Positions 25,453-33,902 of a stretch of DNA of 64,000 bases are shown here, one piece after another (position 1 is the stretch's first letter; each line of letters begins with the position of its first letter). The notes under the pieces were generated by a model, which saw only the letters and a list, made by a program, of their open reading frames with translations, made no database searches and was not told where the DNA came from. Location: contig JBGQAK010000008.1 of assembly GCA_041494245.1 (NCBI GenBank), positions 62,001-126,000 on the forward strand, given 5' to 3'. The position numbers and the translations under genes were made by a program. Source of the stretch: RBG-13-68-16 sp041494245 (lineage in GTDB: Bacteria > Acidobacteriota > Thermoanaerobaculia > Thermoanaerobaculales > Thermoanaerobaculaceae).

Positions 25453-26526
25453 ATGAGCACACAACCCATTCGCATTGCCGTGATTCCCGGCGACGGGATC
25501 GGCCGTGAAGTCACCTCCGAGGTGGTGCAGCTCGCCGAGGCGGTGCGTAGGGCGGGGCTGCTGACCGCCACCTGGGAGGAGCTGGACTGGGGCGCGGAGC
25601 GCTACCTCGCAACCGGCCTTGCATTGCCCTCGGGAGGGCTGGAGTACCTGAAGGGCTTCAACGCGATCCAGGTCGGGGCGTTCGGCGATCCCCGCGTCCC
25701 TGACTTCGCCCACGCGCGGGCGATCCTGCTCGGAATGCGCTTCCAGCTCGACCTCTTCATCAACCTGAGGCCGGTACGTTGCCTCGACGAGCGCCTCAAC
25801 CCCCTCAAGCACGTTTCCGCGGGGGACATCGACCTCGTGATCGTGCGCGAGAACACGGAAGGGCTCTACAGCGGGGCGGGCGGTTCCATGCACACCGGCT
25901 CGAACGATGAGGTGACGGTCCAGGAGATGCTCACGACCCGCCGGGGCGTAGAGAGGATCGTGCGGGCGGCCTTCGAGCTCGCGCGCACCCGCAAGCGCCA
26001 CAAGGTGACGCTGGTGGACAAGGCCAACGTGCTGCGGTACGCGGGGGAGCTCTGGCAGCGCACCTTCGGCGACCTGGCGGCCCAGTACGCCGATGTGGCG
26101 AAGGACCACCTGTACGCGGACACGGCGGCGATGGAGCTGGTGCGCAACCCTGGCCGCTTCGACGTGGTGGTCTGCGACAACCTGCTTGGGGACATCCTCT
26201 CCGAGCTCGCGGCGATGCTCGGGGGCGGGCTGGGCCTGGCGCCGTCGGCCAACGTGCACCCCGGGCGGGCGGCGATGTTTGAACCGGTCCACGGCTCCGC
26301 CCCGGACCTCGCGGGAAAGGGGCGGGCGAACCCCCTGGCGGCGCTCGCGTCGTTCGCGCTCCTCCTGCGTCACGTGGACCGCGCGCACCTCGCGGATGCG
26401 CTCGACGAGGCGATCGCCGCCACCGTTCGCGCCGGCATCGTCACCCCGGACCTCGGGGGCACGTCGACCACGGCGGAGGTGGGCGAGGCCGTGCGGGAGC
26501 ACATGCTGGAGCTGCTGAAGTCATGA
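25453..26526 (+). CDS. Isocitrate/isopropylmalate dehydrogenase family protein
   Basis: 357-aa NAD(P)-dependent beta-decarboxylating dehydrogenase. It has IAVIPGDGIGREV (residues 8-20), VRENTEGLYSG (about 136), DKANVLR (about 190), the metal-binding DNLLGDILSE (about 240) and EPVHGSAPDLAGKG (about 277). Residues in the substrate loop (FINLRPVRCL) differ from classical LeuB (usually ANLRP) and no leu genes are nearby, so it could act on isopropylmalate, tartrate, or homoisocitrate. The 3-prime end overlaps phoH by 4 bp. Confidence 0.82.
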   Translation: MSTQPIRIAVIPGDGIGREVTSEVVQLAEAVRRAGLLTATWEELDWGAERYLATGLALPSGGLEYLKGFNAIQVGAFGDPRVPDFAHARAILLGMRFQLDLFINLRPVRCLDERLNPLKHVSAGDIDLVIVRENTEGLYSGAGGSMHTGSNDEVTVQEMLTTRRGVERIVRAAFELARTRKRHKVTLVDKANVLRYAGELWQRTFGDLAAQYADVAKDHLYADTAAMELVRNPGRFDVVVCDNLLGDILSELAAMLGGGLGLAPSANVHPGRAAMFEPVHGSAPDLAGKGRANPLAALASFALLLRHVDRAHLADALDEAIAATVRAGIVTPDLGGTSTTAEVGEAVREHMLELLKS

Positions 26527-27485
26527 CCACGATCACCCTGCCTGCCAGGGACCTCGAGATCCTGTCGGGGACCCTGGAGGAGAACTTCCGCTACCTGAAC
26601 GAGCGGCTGCGGGTGCAGGTGGCGGCGCGCGGGGAGACGGTGTCCCTGGAGGGCGAGCCCGAACCCGTCGCGCTCGCGGGCAAGCTGCTGCAGGAGCTCG
26701 GCAAGCTGGTGGCCACGGGCTACTCGGTCGGCAAGGAGGAGTTCCGGACCGCGCTGCGGGTGCTCGAAGAGGACCCCAACGTGGACCTCGTCGAGTTCTT
26801 CACCGACGCCACGATCCCGGACTCGGTCAAGCGCCTGGTCGTGCCGCGCAACCTCAAGCAGCGGCTCTTCATCCAGTCCCTGAACAGGTACGACATGGTG
26901 TTCGCGATCGGCCCGGCAGGCACCGGCAAGACCTACCTCGCGGTGGCGATGGCAGCGGCCGCGCTGGCCGAGCACCGCGTGCGGCGGATCGTGCTCACGC
27001 GCCCGGCCGTGGAGGCCGGGGAGCGCCTCGGGTTCCTGCCCGGCGACCTGGTCGAGAAGGTGAACCCCTACCTTCGGCCGGTCTACGACGCGCTCTATGA
27101 CATCTTGGGCTACGACCGGGTCGCCCGGCACATCGAGCGCGGGGTCATCGAGATCGCGCCCCTCGCGTTCATGCGCGGGCGGACCCTCAACGACTCGTTC
27201 ATGTTGCTGGACGAGGCCCAGAACACGACTCCGGAGCAGATGAAGATGTTCCTCACCCGCCTGGGTTTCCACTCCAGGGCGGCGATCACGGGCGACGTTA
27301 CTCAGATCGACCTGCCAAACGAGAAGGTCTCCGGCCTCGTGCAGGCACGGCAGATCCTGGGCAATCTGCCGGGGCTCTGCTTCTTCGACTTCGTCAAGGA
27401 GGACGTCGTGCGCCACAAGCTCGTCGAGAAGGTCGTGGCGGCGTATGAGAAGTTCGACGGCGCCCGGCGCGGTGACGGTAAATGA
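26523..27485 (+). CDS. phoH: PhoH-like ATPase
   Basis: 320-aa cytosolic P-loop ATPase associated with RNA handling. Walker A is GPAGTGKTYLA (about 129-139), Walker B is FMLLDEAQNTT (about 225), and the sensor-like region GDVTQIDLP follows. An N-terminal KH-like segment (residues 5-95) matches YbeZ-type proteins. It heads the conserved phoH - pgpH - ybeY - corC - era order, overlapping both neighbours by 4 bp. Confidence 0.93.
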   Translation: MTTITLPARDLEILSGTLEENFRYLNERLRVQVAARGETVSLEGEPEPVALAGKLLQELGKLVATGYSVGKEEFRTALRVLEEDPNVDLVEFFTDATIPDSVKRLVVPRNLKQRLFIQSLNRYDMVFAIGPAGTGKTYLAVAMAAAALAEHRVRRIVLTRPAVEAGERLGFLPGDLVEKVNPYLRPVYDALYDILGYDRVARHIERGVIEIAPLAFMRGRTLNDSFMLLDEAQNTTPEQMKMFLTRLGFHSRAAITGDVTQIDLPNEKVSGLVQARQILGNLPGLCFFDFVKEDVVRHKLVEKVVAAYEKFDGARRGDGK

Positions 27486-29752
27486 CGGGCAAGGACGGGA
27501 AGCCGGAGCGCACGACCGCGGCGCGGCTCGCCGTGCGCCGGGGGGAGTTCGTGCAGATGCGCCGGAGGCTCCTCGGCACGACCTGGCTCTGGTGGGGGTG
27601 CTTCCTCGTCCTCGGCTCGTTGGTCGTGCTCCCGTTGCGCTCGACGCGGGTCCCGTTGCTGGCGGCGGGGGAGATCGCCTCGGCGGACATCGTCGTGGAC
27701 CGCGAGGTCGTGCTCCCGGACGCCGAGTCCACGGAGGAGAAGCGCCGCCGTGCCAGCTTCGAGGTGCTGCCGATCTATGTCTACGACCCGGCGGTGGCGG
27801 CCACGCTCGCCGACAAGCTGGAACGCGTTTTCCAGGACGGGCAAAGGCAGCCGGAGGGCGACGCCTTCGACCTCGCTCAGCGCCTGAGCGAGGTCGGATC
27901 GCTGGTGATCCAGCCGCGCGAGGCGGAAGTCCTCCGCAACGCCAACTTCTCGGAGGAGCTGCTGCGGCCCCTGCGCGAGACGGAGCAGCGCCTGTACCGA
28001 CAGGGGGTCGTGAGCGACCGAATGGAGCTGCTGCACAGCGCTGACCGCGGGATCACGCTCCGCACCGCCGGAAAGAACGACGATCACGTCGAGCTGGACG
28101 TGTACCGTTTCGTGGACGGCGGGACGAGCCTGGCGGAGGTGGTCGAGCAGCGCCTCGCGGCCGAGCCTGGCATCCCGCGCAGCTGGCGCGGGCCTCTGGC
28201 GGCGATGCTCGCCCGCGCCATGATCCCGAACGTGACCCTCGACCGCGGTGAGACCCTGGCGCGCCGGCTCAAGGCCGCCAGCAGCGTCGAGGAGGTCTCC
28301 GTGCGGCTGCCGCGCGGCAAGGTGTTGGTGCGGCGCGGCGACGAAGTTTCGGCTCAGACGGCGCGTCTGCTGGCGGCCCTTGCCGAGCGCGACACCTCTA
28401 CGCGAACCCTGGCGCCGGTCGCCGGCGTGCTCCTGCTTCTGACGCTCCTGGCGGGCGCCTGGCAGTTCTACCTCCGCCGCATGAGCCCCTCACTGGAGGA
28501 GGCCCGAACGCGCTTCGGGGCGGCCGTGATTCTCAGCGTGATGGTGTTGGTGCTCGAACGGAGCTTCGCGTTCCTCGCGCAGGGCATGGCGGCCGGCCTG
28601 ATGCGCGACCCCTTCGGCCACGCCGAGATCTACCTGCCGTCGCTGCCACACGGGGCGGGTCCGATCCTGGCGAGCCTGATGTTCGGCCTCCCGGTGGGGG
28701 TCCTCTTCGCCGTCACCCAGAGCGTGCTGGTCGCCCTGATGCTCGGCGGAAACGCCTCGGTCGTGGTCTACGCCATCCTCGCGGGCGTTGCCGCATCGTT
28801 GGCTTCCCAGCGCCTGAAGGAGCGCTACGTCCTGGCGCGCGTCGGGGCGGTCGTGGCGTTGGTGAACGCGCTGGCCGTGGTGGGGCTGGCGCTCTGGCAC
28901 GGGCGGATCGTGGACGGCAGGGTGCTGGGGGTCGAGGTTGCAGCCGGCGTCCTGGGAGGCGTCGTGGCCGCGGCGTTGGCGAGCTTCCTGCTGCCGGTGC
29001 TGGAGTCGCTCACCGGAACGATTACGGACATCCGCCTGCTCGAGCTGTCGAACCCCAACGTGCCGCTGCTCAAGCGCCTGTCCATCGAGGCGCCGGGGAC
29101 GTTCCAGCACTCCCTGGCGATGGCCAACTTCGCCGAGGCGGCGGCCGAGGCGATCGGGGCAAACCCGCTGCTGACCAGGGTCTGCTGCTACTACCACGAC
29201 ATCGGAAAGCTTGCCAAGCCGGAGTACTTCGTCGAGAACCAGCGCAACGAGAACCCGCACGACCACCTGACGCCCTGGATGTCCGCCCTCGTCGTCTCCA
29301 ACCACGTCAAGGCCGGGCTCGAGTTGGCGCGCGAGTACAAGCTTCCGGAGCCGATCCGCGAGGCCATCAGCACGCACCACGGCACCAAGCTCATCCGCTA
29401 CTTCTACTCGCGGGCCAAGGAGAAGGAGGACCCCGACCTTGGCCAGGTGCAGGAGAGTGAGTTCCGCTACCCCGGCCCGCGGCCTCACAGCAAGGAGATG
29501 GGCATCCTGCTGCTGGCCGACGCGGTGGAGGCGGCCAGCCGGACGATTCAGGAGCCGACGCCGGGCAGGATCCAGTCGATGATCGACCAGGTGATCAAGA
29601 ACGTGCTCGAGGACGGCCAGCTCGATGACTGCGAGCTCACCCTCAAGGACATCGAGAAGATCGGGGCCGCGTTCTTCTGGGTGCTGGCCAACGCGTTCCA
29701 CCACCGCATCGACTACCCCGGCTTCGACTTCAACCGGAAACGCCGTGGCTAG
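27482..29752 (+). CDS. pgpH: 7TM-HD phosphohydrolase (PgpH type, putative c-di-AMP phosphodiesterase)
   Basis: 756-aa inner-membrane protein. One TM near residues 37-55 leads to a large extracytoplasmic 7TMR-HD domain (about 60-310), then seven hydrophobic helices (about 316-515) and a cytosolic HD domain with FQHSLAMANF (about 540) and YYHDIGKL (about 565), the metal-binding His-Asp pair, and STHHGT (about 635). Gram-positive homologues hydrolyse c-di-AMP to pApA. Here the second messenger is not proven. Genes on both sides are translationally coupled. Confidence 0.92.
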   Translation: MTGKDGKPERTTAARLAVRRGEFVQMRRRLLGTTWLWWGCFLVLGSLVVLPLRSTRVPLLAAGEIASADIVVDREVVLPDAESTEEKRRRASFEVLPIYVYDPAVAATLADKLERVFQDGQRQPEGDAFDLAQRLSEVGSLVIQPREAEVLRNANFSEELLRPLRETEQRLYRQGVVSDRMELLHSADRGITLRTAGKNDDHVELDVYRFVDGGTSLAEVVEQRLAAEPGIPRSWRGPLAAMLARAMIPNVTLDRGETLARRLKAASSVEEVSVRLPRGKVLVRRGDEVSAQTARLLAALAERDTSTRTLAPVAGVLLLLTLLAGAWQFYLRRMSPSLEEARTRFGAAVILSVMVLVLERSFAFLAQGMAAGLMRDPFGHAEIYLPSLPHGAGPILASLMFGLPVGVLFAVTQSVLVALMLGGNASVVVYAILAGVAASLASQRLKERYVLARVGAVVALVNALAVVGLALWHGRIVDGRVLGVEVAAGVLGGVVAAALASFLLPVLESLTGTITDIRLLELSNPNVPLLKRLSIEAPGTFQHSLAMANFAEAAAEAIGANPLLTRVCCYYHDIGKLAKPEYFVENQRNENPHDHLTPWMSALVVSNHVKAGLELAREYKLPEPIREAISTHHGTKLIRYFYSRAKEKEDPDLGQVQESEFRYPGPRPHSKEMGILLLADAVEAASRTIQEPTPGRIQSMIDQVIKNVLEDGQLDDCELTLKDIEKIGAAFFWVLANAFHHRIDYPGFDFNRKRRG

Positions 29753-30176
29753 CGTGAAGGTCAGCTTCCGCTGGCAGCGCCACCCCGGCGGACGGCAGAC
29801 CGAGGCGCTCCGCGGGCTGGTGGTCGCTGCGCTCGAGCGCCTCGGCGTGGCGGCGGCCGAGGTGGGCGTGCTGGTGTGCGACGACGCCACGATCCGCACC
29901 CTCAACCGGCACTTCCGGGACAAGGACCAGCCGACCGACGTACTCTCGTTCCGCGCCAACTTCGTGCAGCCGGACGGGCTGCTGTACCTCGGCGACGTCG
30001 CGATCTCCCTAGAGACCGCCGCGCGCCAGGCCAGCGAAGGCGACGTCAGCCTGGACCGCGAGCTGCGGGTGCTCCTCCTGCACGGAATCGTGCACCTGTG
30101 CGGGTTCGACCACGAGAGCGATGAGGGCGAGATGGACGCCCTGGAGGCGCGGCTGCGGCGGGAGCTAATCAGGTGA
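29745..30176 (+). CDS. ybeY: Endoribonuclease YbeY
   Basis: 143-aa zinc-dependent rRNA maturation/quality-control nuclease. The HGIVHLCGFDHESD motif (about 106-119) supplies the three zinc-binding His residues, and the NRHFRDKDQPTDVLSF motif (about 52) is conserved in the family. GTG 29745 is the chosen start: GGAAAC lies just before it and it overlaps the pgpH stop. Length is normal. Confidence 0.93.
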   Translation: MASVKVSFRWQRHPGGRQTEALRGLVVAALERLGVAAAEVGVLVCDDATIRTLNRHFRDKDQPTDVLSFRANFVQPDGLLYLGDVAISLETAARQASEGDVSLDRELRVLLLHGIVHLCGFDHESDEGEMDALEARLRRELIR

Positions 30177-31414
30177 GCGGGGCAGTGGGCGCCTGGTGGG
30201 GGAACCCCGTCACCGCCGTGCTCGCGGCTTTGGCGCTGCTGCTCCTGCTCGCGTTCGCGGTCGCCGGGCTTGCCGCCATCGTGCGCCTCGGCACGATCAG
30301 GTTGGCCGGCCTCCTGGCTCAGCGTTCCTCGCTCTTGCCTGGGTACTCGAGGCGCTCCGACGCCTACGCGAGCCTGATCCTGTTCCAGCAGGCCGGCGCG
30401 GGGGCCTTGCTCGTGCTGTTCACGCTGGCCGCGGTTCGCGCCGGCCGGCTGCTCGGCTTCGGCAGTCTGATCCTCCTGGCAATCGTCCTCGTGGGGTGGC
30501 TGGTGGCGATCGCCCTGGGCCTGAGCGTGGCGCGCGGCAGCCGGGTCGAGGGAGCGGCGGCCGCCGCCCTTCTCGCCCTGCGACCCTTGGCGCCGCTCCT
30601 GCGGCGAATGGAGCCCCTCGAGGGGGACGAGGAAGCGGTCGAGGAACGCGAGGAGGAGGCCGCGGACGAGCACGAGGTCCAGGCATTCATAGGCGCGGGC
30701 GAGGAGGCGGGGATCCTCGCGAGGGCGGACGCGGAGCTCGTGGCGTCCATCGTGGATCTCTCCGACACAGTGGCGCGCGAGATCATGACGCCGCGCACGG
30801 ACGTCGTCGCGCTGCCGGTGGACGCGGACTTCGCCGCCGTGCAGAGGCAGTTCGCCGAGTCGATGTTCACCCGCATCCCGGTCTACCGCGAGACCCTCGA
30901 CCGCGTCGAGGGCGTCGTCCACGTCAAGGACGTGCTCAGGGCCGTGGTCGGGGGGGCGAAGCCCTCCGCGGGCGAGCTCATCCGGCCCGTGCTCGTGGTA
31001 ACGGAGACCAAGCCGCTGAGGGAGCTTCTGCGGGAGTTCCAGAGCGCGCATCAGCAGCTCGCCGTCGTTGTTGACGAGTACGGCGGCATCTCGGGCATCG
31101 TGGCGCTGGAGGACGTGATTGAGGAGATCGTCGGTGAGATCCAGGACGAGCACCAGCGCCAGGTGCCCGACGTGGAGAGGGAGTCGGAAGGGGTGTACCT
31201 GGTCAACGGAGCCGCGCACGTCGAGGTGCTTGAGGAGCTCTTCGGCGTCGAGGTGGGGGAGGTCGGTTTCGACTCGGTCGCCGGCCTCGTGCTCGAAGCC
31301 CTCGGGCACCTCCCCAGGGTCGGCGAGCGCGCCCGGTGGCAAGGCCTGGACCTCGAGGTCGTGGAGGTGGAGCGCCGCCGCCTCCGGCGGGTCCGGGTGC
31401 GGCACTCCACGTGA
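30173..31414 (+). CDS. HlyC/CorC-family protein with membrane region and CBS pair
   Basis: 413 aa from a GTG start overlapping ybeY. Residues 10-120 hold about three membrane segments resembling a reduced CNNM/DUF21 domain; residues 165-290 form two CBS motifs (EIMTPRTDVVALP, MFTRIPVYR, VVVDEYGGISGIVALEDVIEEIVGEI), and 305-405 a CorC/HlyC C-terminal domain. Family members are linked to Mg/Co export or adenine-nucleotide sensing. The acidic linker at 142-160 (EEAVEEREEEAADE) is unusually charged. Confidence 0.85.
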   Translation: MSGAVGAWWGNPVTAVLAALALLLLLAFAVAGLAAIVRLGTIRLAGLLAQRSSLLPGYSRRSDAYASLILFQQAGAGALLVLFTLAAVRAGRLLGFGSLILLAIVLVGWLVAIALGLSVARGSRVEGAAAAALLALRPLAPLLRRMEPLEGDEEAVEEREEEAADEHEVQAFIGAGEEAGILARADAELVASIVDLSDTVAREIMTPRTDVVALPVDADFAAVQRQFAESMFTRIPVYRETLDRVEGVVHVKDVLRAVVGGAKPSAGELIRPVLVVTETKPLRELLREFQSAHQQLAVVVDEYGGISGIVALEDVIEEIVGEIQDEHQRQVPDVERESEGVYLVNGAAHVEVLEELFGVEVGEVGFDSVAGLVLEALGHLPRVGERARWQGLDLEVVEVERRRLRRVRVRHST

Positions 31415-32346
31415 AGCGCTCGGGGACCGTCGCACTGCTCGGCCGGCCCAACGCGGGCAAGAGCACGCTGGTCAACGCGCTGCTCGGGGAGAAGGTGGCG
31501 ATCGTTTCGGCCAAACCCCAGACCACCCGCCAACGCATCACGGGGGTCCTCACTGAGGAGCGCGGCCAGGTCGTGCTGTTCGACCTCCCCGGGGTGCACA
31601 GGCCGCTGCACCGCCTGAACGCGCAGATGATGAACGCGCTGCGCGACACCCTGGCCGAGGTCGACCTCGTCGTGCAGATCTTCGACGCCGCGCAGGCCCC
31701 GGGCTCCGGGGAGGAGTTTGTCGTCGGGCTGCTGCGTGAAGCGACCGTCCCCGTGGTCCTCGTGCCGAACAAGATGGACGTGCCCGGCGCCGCCGCCGAC
31801 CTCGACGCCCGGGTCGCGTTCTACGCCCAGCGCCGCGTGTACGCGGCGGTCGTGCCCGTGTCGGCGCTGCGGGGCGACGGCCTGCCGGCGCTCGCCGACA
31901 CGCTCTTCACCCTGCTGCCGGAAGGGCAGCCGTTGCTCGACCCGTCGCTCACCACGACGCAGAGCGAGCGGTTCTTCGTAGCGGAGCTGATCCGCGAGGC
32001 CATGCTCGAACGCGTCGAGCAGGAGCTGCCTTTCACCTCGACCGTCCACCTGCGGGAGTTCCAGGAGGAGGAGACCCCACGCGGTCCGCTGCTGCGCATC
32101 TTCGCCGACATCGTCGTGGACCGGGACAGCCAGAGAGGGATCGTGGTGGGCCGTGCGGGCTCAATGATCAAGGATATCGGAACGGCCGCACGGACGCGCA
32201 TCGAGACGATCCTGGGCGCCAGGGTGTACCTGGACCTGCGTGTCAAGGCGAGGCCGGGGTGGCGCGAGGACCGGCGCTTCCTTGCCGAGCTGGAGCCGGT
32301 GGAGGTCCCGTGGACCCCTCCCGACGGCGAGGAAGAAGGCCCGTGA
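31411..32346 (+). CDS. era: GTPase Era
   Basis: 311-aa essential GTPase in 30S ribosome assembly. G1 is GRPNAGKST (about 10-18), G2 TTRQRITG (about 38), G3 DLPGVHRP (about 59) and G4 NKMD (about 120). The C-terminal KH domain has VVGRAGSMIKDIG (about 246). The GTG start overlaps the previous stop in GTGA. Length is typical. Confidence 0.95.
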   Translation: MKRSGTVALLGRPNAGKSTLVNALLGEKVAIVSAKPQTTRQRITGVLTEERGQVVLFDLPGVHRPLHRLNAQMMNALRDTLAEVDLVVQIFDAAQAPGSGEEFVVGLLREATVPVVLVPNKMDVPGAAADLDARVAFYAQRRVYAAVVPVSALRGDGLPALADTLFTLLPEGQPLLDPSLTTTQSERFFVAELIREAMLERVEQELPFTSTVHLREFQEEETPRGPLLRIFADIVVDRDSQRGIVVGRAGSMIKDIGTAARTRIETILGARVYLDLRVKARPGWREDRRFLAELEPVEVPWTPPDGEEEGP

Positions 32347-32597
32347 TCACCGCCTACGTCGCCGACGGCTGCCCGCACTGTGCAGCGCTGCTGGAGGACC
32401 TGGAGCGGCGCCGGGTGACCTTTGTTGCCGTCAATCTGAGCAGAGAGCCGAAGCGGATCGCCGAGCTGGCCGCCCTGACCTGGGAGCGCCGGCTGCCGGT
32501 GTTGGTGGACCACGAGCGCTGCTCGGTGGGCTTTTCCGGGCGGAGCAGCTCCTTCGCCGACCTCGGGCTGGCCTGGCCGCCGCCCCGTGGCCTCTGA
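32343..32597 (+). CDS. Glutaredoxin-like protein
   Basis: 84-aa thioredoxin-fold protein with a CPHC redox motif at residues 10-13, LPVLVD (cis-Pro loop) about 58. It starts with GTG overlapping the Era stop. No membrane segment. It could act as a mini-glutaredoxin; partner unknown. Confidence 0.8.
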   Translation: MITAYVADGCPHCAALLEDLERRRVTFVAVNLSREPKRIAELAALTWERRLPVLVDHERCSVGFSGRSSSFADLGLAWPPPRGL

Positions 32598-32637
32598 CTC
32601 GGCTATACTCCGGCTGGAACGGGAGGGGTTTGGCGCA

Positions 32638-32910
32638 ATGACGCAGGGTTCGCTTCACGGGAAGGTCAAGCAGCTCATCATCGACAAGCTCCAGCTCGAA
32701 GGTATGAAGCCGGAGGACATCGACGACGCCGCCCCTCTGTTCGGTGATGGTCTGGGCCTGGATTCGATCGATGCCCTCGAACTGGTGATCGGCATCGAAA
32801 AGACGTTCGGGGTGCGCATCCAGGACGAAGAAGTGGGCGCCAAGGCGCTCGCGTCCGTCAACGCGCTGGTCGAGTTCATGCGGAGCAAGGGTGTCAACGA
32901 CGTCGCCTGA
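32638..32910 (+). CDS. Acyl carrier protein-like
   Basis: 90-aa ACP with the phosphopantetheine-attachment motif GLDSIDALEL (Ser about 41) and a helical bundle pattern. Start ATG 32638 has GGGAGGGG nine bases upstream. A TATACT box at 32604-32609 might act as a -10. It overlaps the next hotdog gene by 20 bp. The fatty-acid-synthase fab genes are absent, so a specialised lipid or polyketide role is more likely than primary FAS II, but this is not proven. Confidence 0.88.
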   Translation: MTQGSLHGKVKQLIIDKLQLEGMKPEDIDDAAPLFGDGLGLDSIDALELVIGIEKTFGVRIQDEEVGAKALASVNALVEFMRSKGVNDVA

Positions 32911-33277
32911 GGGGCTCCCCCACGAGTATCCGTTCCGGCTGGTGGAGCGGGTGGAGCAGGGGCCGCACGGTCGCCATGCGGTGGTGCTGGCCACGGCCGG
33001 CGGCACGCTTGCCGGAACTGACGGATGGCCGGTCACGCTGGTCGCGGAGGCCCTGGCCCAGGCCATCCTCCTCGTCGTGCGACCGCAGAAGACGGATGCG
33101 CTGCGCCTGGTCGGCCTGAAAAATGTCTTTCTTTATCAAAACTTTACACCCGGCGACCGCCTCGAGATCGAGGTCGAGGAGCTGGGCGTCTTCGGCGAAC
33201 TGCGGCGCTACGCGTGCCGTGCCCACCGGGCCGGCGCGCTGGCGGCCGTGGCCGAGGTCACGGTTTCGGGCTCATGA
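32891..33277 (+). CDS. Hotdog-fold FabZ-like dehydratase
   Basis: 128-aa hotdog protein. LPHEYPFRLVERV (about 9-21) carries the His of FabZ/FabA-type dehydratases and VAEALAQAI (about 52) has the catalytic Glu, so acyl-ACP dehydration is possible. It starts with GTG inside the ACP gene (GGAG upstream) and is the likely enzyme acting on that ACP. No other fatty-acid genes are adjacent. Confidence 0.82.
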   Translation: MSTTSPEGLPHEYPFRLVERVEQGPHGRHAVVLATAGGTLAGTDGWPVTLVAEALAQAILLVVRPQKTDALRLVGLKNVFLYQNFTPGDRLEIEVEELGVFGELRRYACRAHRAGALAAVAEVTVSGS

Positions 33278-33654
33278 CTGACACGGGGGACTCTTCCATG
33301 CATGTGCGCCGGTCTCTGGAAGGCGGGGTTGCGATCATCGAGGTGGAGGGCACGATCAGGCTCGGAGAGTCGGCCCAGCTCTTCGCGCGCGAGCTGCAGG
33401 CGGTCCTCGACCAGACCAAGGGCGGGGTCGTGATCGATTTCGCCCGCATCGACTACGTGGACTCCACGGGGATCGGCGAGATGGTCGGCTACCTGCAGAA
33501 GTTCTCCCGCGCCAACCGGCGTGTCGCGCTGTTTCGCCCGCATCACCGGCTCGAGGCTCTGTTGAAGCTCACCCGCCTAGAGACGATCTTCCCGATCTAT
33601 TGGGAGCGGGCGGATGCGCTCCGCTATGTGCAGGGTGAGGGTGCAGAGTCGTAG
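33274..33654 (+). CDS. STAS-domain anti-sigma factor antagonist
   Basis: 126-aa SpoIIAA-like STAS domain with the YVDSTGIGEM motif (Ser about 68), the site phosphorylated by RsbW-type kinases in partner-switch systems. No kinase or sigma factor is adjacent, and the gene is coupled by ATGA to the hotdog gene. The alternate start at 33298 has GGGGGA upstream and would still give the whole domain. Confidence 0.85.
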   Translation: MTDTGDSSMHVRRSLEGGVAIIEVEGTIRLGESAQLFARELQAVLDQTKGGVVIDFARIDYVDSTGIGEMVGYLQKFSRANRRVALFRPHHRLEALLKLTRLETIFPIYWERADALRYVQGEGAES

Positions 33655-33735
33655 CCGGGCCGCCGGGCGGGATTCCCGAATGTCAGGTTGCGCGTGGCGG
33701 CCCCGTCAGGTCGGGGTCGGGTGGGATCCAGGAAA

Positions 33736-33822
33736 TGGTGCGAAAGGGGGGAGTCGAACCCCCATGAGCTTGCGCTCACAAGGTCCTGAGCCTTGCGCGT
33801 CTACCAATTCCGCCACTTTCGC
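33736..33822 (-). tRNA. tRNA-Leu (anticodon CAG)
   Basis: Read on the minus strand: acceptor GCGAAAG pairs with CTTTCGC, D-arm GTGGCGGAATTGGTAGAC, anticodon stem CAAGG/CCTTG with loop CTCAGGA (anticodon CAG), a long variable arm TGTGAGCGCAAGCTCA, and T-arm GGGGGTTCGACTCCCCC. A genomic CCA is encoded at 33738-33736. The class II variable arm and all stems fit tRNA-Leu. Confidence 0.96.
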
Positions 33823-33902
33823 ACACGCCGGCGGGAGTTTACCGGCGAGGGCAAAAGCTGTCAACGTGATCTCCCCTCGTGACCGTGGAAGGCGGGCGTC
33901 CG

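Noticed and set aside
28490..31435. 981-codon open frame on the minus strand over pgpH, ybeY and the CorC-like gene
   Set aside because: Antisense shadow of well-supported conserved genes; composition is typical of GC-driven reverse frames.
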